DNA of 64,000 bases from contig OX235279.1 of NCBI GenBank assembly GCA_944472155.2, positions 159,052,199 to 159,116,198 on the forward strand, given 5' to 3'. The stretch is from Trichobilharzia szidati (Eukaryota; Platyhelminthes; Trematoda; Strigeidida; Schistosomatidae). The translations under genes were made by a program, and so were the position numbers. Within the stretch, counting starts at the first letter, position 1. Each line of letters starts with the position of its first letter. Under the pieces are notes generated by a model. The model ran no database searches. It had not been told where the DNA came from and saw nothing but the letters and a program-made list of their open reading frames with translations. Shown here one piece after another: positions 22,986 to 31,963 of this stretch.

Positions 22986-24034
22986 GGTCGTTTGGGATAT
23001 CCGTTTGAATTTCAGACGTTGTGAAATTTTTCAACCAGGTATATTGCGGCCAAGCTCATTCTTGTGTTCCACTACTAATTCCAAAAGCATTGATAGTGCC
23101 ATCAATGCTTTTGGAATTAGTAGTGGAACACAAGAATGAGCTTGGCCGCAATATACCTGGTTGAAAAATTTCACAACGTCTGAAATTCAAACGGATATCC
23201 CAAACGACCATGGACCCAACTGCGGCGAAAGGGAAGAGAAATACTCAAAAAGTTGAATTTCACGACAACAGACAGGCTGAGCACAGGAGAATCCGAGGTC
23301 TTCTGAAACTACTCCGATTTACAATGTGACCAGTGTTAACAGGGATGACCGTGTGAGTGGTGAGTGTAGTTGGGTATGTTCACATTTTATAAGGACATGT
23401 TAATTCTATTGAATGAAGTGAGGTATTGCTGACTCACGTGAACAAAAGCTGTTCCCCCCAGAGCTCATTCCTGCACCCGGTGTTCAATCTAGTGTAGATG
23501 AGGATATTGTTTTATCCGATTCGAGCGATGAGGATGAGATGGGTGGAGATGCTGATAGCGACCAAAGGAGGAATATTGGTATAAGTGACCAAGGTTAGAG
23601 GTGAGTAACGAGGTTTGATATGTTAACTTTTCATATCATGTACTGTACTATACTATGCTGTGATGGTCTTAGTTACTGATTTCTGTTGATCGTTGATAAA
23701 CGCGCATTGTGACCCAATAAGTCGTGATTGTTTAGCTTTCTAGTGATGGTTTGGGAAGAGAGTGAGATTTCGCTGCGTATAGTAATTTAATTCTATTGTT
23801 GTTGTTCGGTAATTGTAGGAGTCGGGGCAACAGTAAAGAGTAGACGCCAACTTCAGACGATCTTGAAGCAGTCAATCAGATTCTTCTAAGTGAAAAGTGG
23901 TACTTAATTTACAAAGAAGTTTATCTATGATATATGTAATAAAAATGAATAATATGGGGTATATATCTCTAACATGCTGCGGAAACTGGTCCCAGATTCT
24001 CATAGAAGTGGTTATAGACATATCAAACTAATGT
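22161..24034. repeat. Small palindrome: two 934-bp arms around a 6-bp loop
   Basis: Positions 22,161-23,094 are the near-perfect reverse complement of 23,101-24,034 with only AGTGCC between them; paired coordinates sum to 46,195 throughout, so there are no indels, only a few substitutions. The similarity resumes further out (24,041-24,250 with 21,480-21,710, sum 45,751) after a 444-bp deletion on the right side. The arms contain the gene-like exons described separately. Confidence 0.95.
23210..23889 (+). other. Gene-like exon cluster, middle copy (possible captured host gene)
   Basis: Exon A starts at an ATG (23,210), encodes MDPTAAKGKRNTQKVEFHDN and a basic RRIRGLLKLLR stretch, and ends at a G|GTGAGT donor (23,359); a one-base disruption is needed to stay open to the donor. 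Exon B (23,462-23,595) follows a TTCCCCCCAG acceptor and is acidic (VDEDIVLSDSSDEDEMGG). Exon C1 (23,819-23,889) follows a pyrimidine-rich TTGTAG acceptor and reads VGATVKSRRQLQTILKQSIR then FF and a stop, in phase if exon B ends at a weak donor at 23,595. Three copies exist in the window. It could be a small nuclear protein gene fragment; function unknown. Confidence 0.35.
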
Positions 24035-24250
24035 AATGTAGTCCGTGACTAAATGACAATTATCTCTGAGATTACTGTTCAACTAACTTTGTATATATAA
24101 ACCTGTGTAACAAAGGAGAGAGAGAGAGGGGGAGAAGAGGAAAAGAAACGAAAGAAAACGTGACACCTATATGTGGTATGAGTTGGGAAGACGAGATCCA
24201 ATTTTTCTACTGATTATTTAACAAGCTATAAGTTTCACGCCTAATGCTTT

Positions 24251-24617
24251 TGTAATAGTTAGACCTGGTTCAATTTAGACCTAAATTAATCACTCTTACA
24301 AAATCTTCTTCACCGCTTCATGATCTTAGTTGTACTCTGTCTAGTGTGCAAATACTAACGAACTGAATCAAGGTAAAAAGACTTGAAATGACTAGCGTGA
24401 CTGGAACAGAGTCATATTTACACAAAAGCAATATGAGATTTGATAAAAATAAGAGATTATGACTTATCTGCATTCGGGACAGTTGTAAGCTCGGAGGCTG
24501 TGCCGGATGACAGCACAACGAGAGAGCGAAACCAAAACCGTGCTCAAGATACGCGAGTCGAAGGAGGAAATGGTGAGTCCGTTCAAACAAAAGTGTGAAG
24601 GTTCAATATACACTACA
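24251..24617 (-). repeat. Gypsy LTR, 367 bp (probable downstream LTR)
   Basis: On the minus strand it runs TGTAGTGTACATTG...CTATTACA, with TG/CA ends. It is 367 bp like its mirror at 58,894-59,260 and similar to the LTRs at 40,762-41,141 and 35,366-35,748. The lower flank ends in CTTT. The upper flank of the 40,762-41,141 LTR also begins CTTT, suggesting that these two LTRs once bounded a single insertion into the small palindrome's arm. Confidence 0.75.
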
Positions 24618-26009
24618 GGTTATCCCCATCTTAGAAGGTTGGTGGGAAAACAGCAAGCTTCGATGTCTAAAAGTAGCAAGATTGTGTACAATAGAAAGAG
24701 GCTATAGTCAGTTTCAAGGTCATGATGAGTTCCTGCGTCGGCTGGTTATATGTTTCCGTGAATTCGTTTTCCATTGAATTTTAAAGGTTTTTTTGAATGT
24801 TTTACGCATTTTGCAGTGTGTGTGTCAGTTTTTGTCACTGGATGCTTCTATTAAGCTTATTTCTAGCCTGAATTTCCTAGTTATTATATTGGTAGTTAAG
24901 GATTATGGTAAATCTGCAATCATTGAGCCATTTCGCGTATTCTATGCTAATACAGTAACATTCCTCAGTAAGTAAACTGCTTAACTGTTCTGCCATTGTT
25001 GGATCAAACAGTGGCAGAACAGTTACTGATTATTTGCTTAAACTGGAACTGTGTGCTGTTTTATCTGCATGAGTGGCAATAATTCAGCACCTTTCTACGC
25101 ATTTACAGACGTAGCTTATCAGCCTTATTGCAGCCCTTCTAGTCCAGGTTCTGCTCCTCCCAAGCTTACCATAATGCTGAATTAAATCTCACTATTTCTG
25201 AAATAATTCCAACGTTCTATAGTAAGTAAATTCTGAATCTGTTCTTAAGTAGATTCTTTAATGGCACAGTCTAGAACACAGTTGTGGTTTTCAGCATGAC
25301 TGACACTAATTCAACACCATATTATTTTTCTAGATGTTTTCAGGAGTAGATCAGAACCTACTGGTTTTGCTTATCAGCTTTATTTAAACCCTTTCAGCTC
25401 ATTTTCAGCACGGACTAGCTTAACTGCAGAACAAAGAGACTTAATTTAGCACATAGTGGCAATTTTTGAGCTTGAATTTGGAAATTATATTTGGAAACTG
25501 TAGTACAATGTCACTGCAAATCCGTCAAGTTAGGTCTACTGGTAGCATCCTGTAAATAAGCAAAATAAAATATCAGTTGATGAAACATTGTGCTCATCAC
25601 ATTCTCAGCATTTACATTTAGAAAATTTTGCTTACATAGCTGCCACTGTTATATCCCCTGCTATCTTTTCCATTTGCCTAGAAATAAAAACAATGTTGTG
25701 ATTACTACATGTCGACTTAACGTTGACTTATAAAACGAAGCGGGCGTTTAACAATATCACCTGAATTCCTTTCTTCAGGTTACGCCTTTGGACACGATCT
25801 TTCAAATTATGAATGTACGATTTCGTGGCCTAATCCATTATGTCACCAACCTCTCTCGATGTCATCAGTACTTCATTAATGAACCTTACATCTCGTGACT
25901 GAATTTCGAACATCTGAATATCCCTAAATTCCTTGATTTAAATGGTGTATTAAAATCATCACTAAAATCACAGTAGGGTCGAGAGGGTATCCTCTCTTCA
26001 CATTCCATT

Positions 26010-26414
26010 TCAACTATATTCCCCCGGTTTACCTGAGGCTAAGATTATATTGTCCGGAGAATAAGAAGTAAATATGACGTTCAGATAAGTTAACTTTCCT
26101 TTGCTAAACTTAAAGCCTTTAGTACTAGCTTCTTTAGGTACATGCTTGACACCTGTACTTTTCATTAAGTGCACGTGCTCAACATAACGCTGAGCTGCCT
26201 GCTTAGCCACAACATATCCACAGTGCACGAACTGTCTGATCATGCGCATATAGAATTCAAAGGGAAATGCACTGAATCCCTCTAATAGCCCATGCAGCTC
26301 GACGTCATCCACTGTACGTTTCAGAAAATGAATATTGTAAACATTATGTTCATCTCCGAAACAGTTCTCATATTGCAGTAAGAAATTACTCCAATCTGTC
26401 CGAACAGCATCCAA
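26010..26414 (-). pseudogene. Transposase C-terminal remnant (DUF4218/Tnp2-like)
   Basis: A 134-codon frame. Residues about 15-75 read CFGDEHNVYNIHFLKRTVDD, then GLLEGFSAFPFEFYMRMIRQ, then QAAQRY. The YN.H.L...V...G.L...SAFPFE...R pattern is that of the transposase-associated domain of CACTA-type (EnSpm/Tnp2) and related transposases found in animals. The catalytic DDE/D part is not visible in the flanking frames. Family recall is from pattern only. Confidence 0.55.
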
Positions 26415-26696
26415 AAACAGTCGGCTGTATTTGGTACTCGAAAGTAAGTATACTGACAGGGAAAATTTCCTATAATTATAGTACTGGGGGGAGGCAGAAT
26501 GTTCCTGAGTAAGCCAGACCCAAATATAGTAGTTTTTAGAAGGACCAGGGTTATTTCAGTACATACTGGGTTCACTTCAAATAGATAAAATATTCATTTA
26601 CGGTAAAAACGCATTATTGACGCGTTGGTTAGATTTTGCTGAGAACTGTTGCAAGGTTGGTCTTTTAAGTGTACTAGGCTTACTATAATATAAAAA

Positions 26697-26930
26697 AATT
26701 ATATTTGTAAAGTCTCAACGAGATTGAAATGAGTAATTCCAACGTTTCGTTCGGCAATCTGGACAAATTTTCAAAAACAAGTGATGTTCCTTTTTATATA
26801 TAAACCTGTTATGTTAAATTCGATTAATTTCCCTGAAGAAGTTCGGACCAGATTGCCGAACGAAACGTTGGAATTAATCATTTCAATATCGCTGAGATAT
26901 TACAAATATAATTTTTTACAAATGTCTACT
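26697..26930. repeat. Fold-back unit with hammerhead-like motif
   Basis: About 75 bp at 26,697-26,771 returns as an imperfect reverse complement at 26,850-26,930; the shared core is CCAACGTTTCGTTCGGCAAT. Both strands can present a CCGAACGAAACG sequence. It resembles pseudo-LTR ends of PLEs, which are known to carry hammerhead motifs. Confidence 0.6.
26833..26868 (+). ncRNA. Hammerhead ribozyme-like motif (PLE type)
   Basis: CTGAAGA (fits CTGANGA), one extra A, then GTTCGG...CCGAAC forming a six-pair stem II with an eight to nine base loop, then GAAAC. The extra A between core and stem is the only clear departure from consensus. Confidence 0.5.
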
Positions 26931-27524
26931 TCTCACTCGGCGCCCTAATATTTTAGAACTATTCTGTCAAATCTTGACGACAATTCATTTGAATTACTAT
27001 AATATACCTCCAAAAGTGCATTTATACCTCACAAACTTATATTCCATAGGGCCAGATGGGTCTTTTTTTACCTGTATCAAACCGATAGGATGTGTTGGAT
27101 TCCTTTCAAAGAAATAATGAACAATTTAGTTGTTACCTTCATAAGTGTATCAAAAGCTTGCTTAAGTTGCACCCACGTATAAAATACACAACTAAGCATT
27201 ATTCTTTGGAATACAGCCATTAAATCAGACAATATAGATGACACTTTTCGTGAAGCAGAGGCTGCAGGAGTATTTTGTAATGGTTTTAACAATGACTAAC
27301 GAACACAACATTATAATTTCAAGTAAATGAATAATAGTATATATTTCAGTGCCCATAAACCACTGTTGTGACCTAGTAAATTTAATTGATTTATGCTGAC
27401 GTAATATGCACAAATCCCACAGGTCACTGAACTGACAACCTAAAAAGTGGATCAGTTAATACATATATATGTGCTAATTAAATACTCATTAATTGTCTAG
27501 ACACTGTGGTTTAATCACATTCTT

Positions 27525-27757
27525 CTAGTAAGCAAAAATGCACACGTCCTATTTTAAACTTAAAATATATGTATGAAAATTACCGTTGTCTTATATTCCC
27601 TTACTTAACATTCTCAGACATCTCAATGAGTCATGTTCGTCTAGTAGGCAAAAATACACATATCCTATTTTAGACTTAAAATATATGTATCAATATATGT
27701 ACTGTTGATTTATATTGACTTAATATACAATCTCAGATATCTTAATGTACCTTTATT
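27525..27757. repeat. 116-bp imperfect tandem duplication
   Basis: CTAGTAAGCAAAAATGCACA at 27,525 recurs with a few changes at 27,641, and both copies continue through CCTATTTTA.ACTTAAAATATATGTAT. It lies near the right end of the 3.27-kb insertion. Confidence 0.7.
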
Positions 27758-27977
27758 TACCACTAATGCATCCAAATAGCCTGTGAATCATCACACTACA
27801 CTCACACCCATAAAATTAACACGTGATTATATTATGGTAAAGTACGTTCAATTAAACTGCCTGTAAATTTCCGTGTCAAAATAACAAATTACCGCTTAAT
27901 TTATATTTTAGACCAATAAAAAGCCAGCTAGCCAACAGCCAATCAAAATCTGCCAATATCGCTTTTCGTGTACAATA

Positions 27978-28760
27978 ACAGTGAATGGACAGGAAGGTGT
28001 GAAGATAGTAATAAAATATTTTTTAGAAATATATTGTGGAAGGAAAGAATGAAGGGGAAGAAATTAAGGCAATTTATGGGCACTATATACATGATTAATG
28101 GCGTAAGACGGAATATAAGAAGAAATAACGCTGGTGCCCTGGTGCGATTTCAAGCTTCTGAGTTGTCTGGGATATTTTACATCGTTTATTTTTATTTATC
28201 TTTTTTATATATGTTTATTTATTTTGTTAACGACATACTATTACGGGCTGAATTATGTGGAGGTCTGATGGTTTACCTCCGTTTCCCAGGTTGTTATAGC
28301 GGGAAGGTGACTCATTATGTCTAAGTTACATCTTAGACTAATACTCTATCCTTCCTCATCAACCAAAACTAGTGGTAATACCAGAGGCAATCAATATACC
28401 AGCGTATTAGGAGGAATAAAGTAAAAGCAACAGAAAAGAATAGAAGAAGAGGTTAAGATTTCAAAATCAGAATAAGGTGTTACCAAAAACTTAAGCGGAA
28501 TAAATGCGAGGGAACTAGTGTAACATGGAAGCGATACACCAAATTGAAATAAAACAAGGGAAATTGCTAACGCTGTGAAAACTGATGCAATGCACAGAGA
28601 AGTGTGTGTACAACCAACAGTTAAGAGTAGGTACAATCGCCATTTTTTTAAATGTTGCAAGCTGTATAATTAAAGTCATACATACGTACTACGCGGTACG
28701 TCCAACGTTTGCGTTATATTTTTGCGTGATTCGTTACATAAGATTTATCTTGTTGTAATC
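27978..28760. other. Non-coding block shared by both arms, possibly Gypsy 3-prime internal region
   Basis: There is no convincing coding. A purine-rich AAGATGGGGATAACC stretch lies just inside the 24,251-24,617 LTR on the minus strand (24,618-24,632, across the later insertion). If that LTR is the downstream LTR of the Gypsy, this block would be part of the Gypsy untranslated region. This is inference. Confidence 0.35.
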
Positions 28761-29225
28761 CTTGCACAAGTTCTCTACTACCTCCATACCTATAACTATT
28801 AACTCTCATATCAAATAGTCATGGTTAACCAAAGTAAAAAGCAACGAACTCAATCCCCTGTAAATCTGATGACTAATTTTAAGTCGTTGATTGCTACATC
28901 AAGCAACACACTCCCTACAAACGGTTATAGTGAGCCACATAACTCACTTGTATGTCGTAAGCGTCGAGCTGAAACTGAGGATAAAACTGTACTGACAGCT
29001 AGTATTAGCACTACTGCCAAAAATTCAGTAGCCTCTGCTCATACAGAAACCCTCCCTACACCTTATGTGCCTATCGAAAAGCTCTAGCCTTCAAGCTCTG
29101 TTTCAGTACTATCTTCAGAAATAGAACTTCTAAAGCTGTCTATAGGAGAACTTAAGGCCGAGTTAAGGGAAATAAAAAACAATAAGTCAGTAAATCCTGG
29201 AATTTCTGAAACCAATACCAAAATA

Positions 29226-30870
29226 CAAGAGATTGAGCGAAGAAATATTTACTTTTCAATTAGATCCTCTTCTCTGGCTCTACTCTAATATATATAGCAT
29301 TTTTACAATACACAACAATTTACCAAACAAGTGGTGATATGTTTGTTAACAATATTTAAACAGTGTCGAAATGTCAATGGGTAGATAATTAACGCAGAAA
29401 ATCAATACACATTTAAAAAGTAGAAATGGATAGAATAAATTAATTTTACAAGAATAACACGTAATTAAAGATGAAGCGGTCAAAATAAAAATAAAATAAA
29501 ATAATTTGGACAATTATAATTTAATAGGGGGAGGGGGGCGACGTAGTCCTGTCTTGTAAGGATGGCCACGGTAAGCAAAGTGGCTGTACAAATTTCTTCT
29601 GTACACATAGGCTTGGCTTCTTAAGGTGGATTCCGATTGCTTCTGCTGTCTGTAGAAGACGAACTCTTAGAGCAAAGTTGAGATTAGTCGGAATGCGATA
29701 AATGATTTTGAATGCAGTATTCACATCAACCTTGTGCTCGGTATCAACAAGATGTGCTAAAACAGAACTCCGAATAGATTTTGTTTGTCCCTTGCTTAAC
29801 CACGCTGGATGATGTTCAGAAATACGACGATGAAACTGCCTAATTGTACGCCCAATGTAGCTGGCTCCGCAGCTGCAGTCAAACTGGTAGACACACATAG
29901 AAGAGGCAAAATTAGGTAGTTTGTCCTTATTTCTTGAACATAGAATAGGGGTGGTTTTGAAGAGACAACGTACTTCTGCTGCATAATATGCTCTTTTAAC
30001 TGCATTCTTCAAGCGCTGTGTTATGATCTCACTGATGTTGTCACCGAGGAACTGCAATTTTATGAACATTGGCTTTTTCGAAACTGTAGCAATATTGACT
30101 CTCTTTGGTGCTGAATTCATATTCTTCTCAATAAATTTATCTGGATAACCATTTTTTCTAAGTAATTCTTTAATAATCTTAAGCTCCTCATTGAGGCAGT
30201 CGTCTGAACAAATTAACTTAGCTCTATGAACCAAACACTTTACCAGGTTCCGTTTATATTTCAAAGGTACAAAACTCAAAAAATGAGTGTACTGACCTGT
30301 TGTTGTAGGTTTCCTATACACACTCCTTCTTAGTGTGCCATCATATTTCCTTGCCATGAAGACGTCTAGGAATGAGATACTGTCATTACTTTCTTTCTCC
30401 ATGGTAAAGTTTATTGCTGCATGTGCATTATTAAACTTGTCGAGGATATTCATTGCATCATTCTCATCTTTCATAACCACAAATGTATCATCCATATATC
30501 GACAGTAGAAATCCATGTCATTAATTACTCCTTTCAGTGGTCCATTCTCTAATTTAGCAAGGAAAAAATCAGCTAGGATTGGACCTAATGGGGAACCCAT
30601 AGCTACACCATCAATTTGCCTGTAATATTCCTTATTGAATAAGAAATGAACATTCATTGTACATCTTAAAATAAATTCCTTCAAGGTGGATATAGAAATC
30701 CCGATGTCTATGTTTCGTGTAGTAATCTCCTCACATATAAAATCCACTGTCTCCATTAACGGTACATTGGTGAACAAGGAGGATACATCAAAAGATATCA
30801 TAAACTTGTCCCTCACATTAAGATCTCTTATTTTGTCAACAAATTCAAAACTGCCATTTACGCTATGTTT
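29226..30870 (-). mobile_element. 5-prime-truncated Penelope-like element inside CR1 #2
   Basis: The 1,645-bp insert is flanked by a 10-bp duplication TACCAAAATA (29,216-29,225 and 30,871-30,880); the right arm has the empty site with a single copy. The insert encodes the C-terminal two thirds of a PLE protein and a short 3-prime non-coding part. The lack of the N-terminal RT region shows 5-prime truncation, the usual outcome of target-primed integration. Insertion postdates the arm duplication. Confidence 0.92.
29521..30870 (-). CDS. PLE reverse transcriptase (partial) plus GIY-YIG endonuclease
   Basis: About 450 codons stay open. RT motifs in order: SFDVSSLFTNVPL (about residue 32), VAMGSPLGPILADFFLAKLE (about 93), YCRYMDDTFVV with the catalytic YMDD (about 127), SFLDVFMARK (about 170), VYRKPTTTGQYTHFLSFVPL (about 190). 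The linker is followed by a GIY-YIG nuclease region: VYQFDCSCGASYIGRTIRQF then RISEHH (about 335-360), with the CCHH-type cysteines seen in Penelope proteins. The first five residues of the open frame come from the CR1 flank and target duplication, not from the PLE. The frame is intact but lacks its N-terminus. Related schistosome PLEs (Perere-10/Cercyon type) are the likely family. Confidence 0.9.
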   Translation of the reverse strand, partial: KHSVNGSFEFVDKIRDLNVRDKFMISFDVSSLFTNVPLMETVDFICEEITTRNIDIGISISTLKEFILRCTMNVHFLFNKEYYRQIDGVAMGSPLGPILADFFLAKLENGPLKGVINDMDFYCRYMDDTFVVMKDENDAMNILDKFNNAHAAINFTMEKESNDSISFLDVFMARKYDGTLRRSVYRKPTTTGQYTHFLSFVPLKYKRNLVKCLVHRAKLICSDDCLNEELKIIKELLRKNGYPDKFIEKNMNSAPKRVNIATVSKKPMFIKLQFLGDNISEIITQRLKNAVKRAYYAAEVRCLFKTTPILCSRNKDKLPNFASSMCVYQFDCSCGASYIGRTIRQFHRRISEHHPAWLSKGQTKSIRSSVLAHLVDTEHKVDVNTAFKIIYRIPTNLNFALRVRLLQTAEAIGIHLKKPSLCVQKKFVQPLCLPWPSLQDRTTSPPSPY

Positions 30871-31963
30871 TACCAAAATATCCAAATTATCAGATCAGAT
30901 CAGCGATATCAGATCGCAGGTCTGTGAACTGACACCTTTAACTATTCTCATGAAAACCGTAGACCTTAACAAACTTGACACGGAGTCGGTATCTATCTAA
31001 GGTGGATAACCTCATTAACTTTGTTACTACAGAAGTAACAAAACGACTCGACACTAAACTAAATGCTATTCTCTACAACGTTCCGGACAATGAGGCACTA
31101 AAAAGGGTACAGCGCATCCTACTTAGTGAGGCGAAAATGCCCAACTCCAAGACTAAGTGCTACAGGCTGAAGAAGTGTCAACATGAAAAGTGTTGTCCTA
31201 TTCGTTTTCAGTTCGAAACACCGGCAGAGGCCAGAAAATTCATCCACTCCCAACACACCCTATCGCAAGCCAGAAACTTCAAACTAATAAAGGTTGCGGT
31301 GGACAAGACAGTCATAGAAAGGCGCGTATTTAATTATCTCACTGAGTCTAATTGGGAAATAAACAATAGGACATTGCAAGCAGCAATTATACCCAACCCT
31401 TTGAGAGATACCGTAGAATCCACCGCACCACCCCTCTCAAACAACACAGAATTATCCTCTCAGAGAGCGACACCAACCGAAAGGCCACTAAATTGTAATC
31501 AAATAGCCAATAAAACTATACCACCTATTACCGTAGATATAGACATGTCACCAAATAATCCCGCAAAAAAGTCAAAATCCCCCGAAAGTCGACCCTGTCC
31601 TCTCCTAGCCATAAGTCCATTGGTAAAAAAGGAGAATATGACCCCAAATCATGCCAACAACAACAATGGCAGTATAAATAAGCCCACATTCCACACGGTC
31701 AATTGTATTGGCACCCACAACGTGCGAAATAACACCATGGCCCACACTGATAACCAACGCCACAACAATGCCACTCTCAATAGTACAAGTGGTAATAGTC
31801 AGAACTCGACCACCAACAACTCAGGGTATTCACAGTATGGCACACAAATAAATTTTGATCGGATATATGGTACAAGTCTGCTGGGAACTAACCCACAAAG
31901 CAGTACACACGAAACCCATACAAGGACACAACTAGTACCTAACAATAGGTGGAATAATAAACC

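Larger units (their letters stand above)
24694..27967. mobile_element. 3.27-kb DNA-transposon-like insertion, left arm only
   Basis: The right arm has an uninterrupted site with one copy of GTGTACAATA; here the 10-mer occurs at 24,684-24,693 and 27,968-27,977 around a 3,274-bp insert. The insert holds a transposase remnant on the minus strand, a fold-back hammerhead-like unit (26,697-26,930), a 13-bp perfect hairpin (about 24,976-25,018) and a 116-bp tandem duplication. Ends begin GAAAG and finish CTTTTC, only a four-base inverted match. A 10-bp duplication suits Mutator-like elements better than CACTA elements. Confidence 0.75.

Noticed and set aside
30686..31000. 104-codon plus-strand frame crossing the PLE-CR1 junction
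   Set aside because: It is a chimera of antisense PLE and CR1 ORF1 sequence created by the insertion, not a gene.
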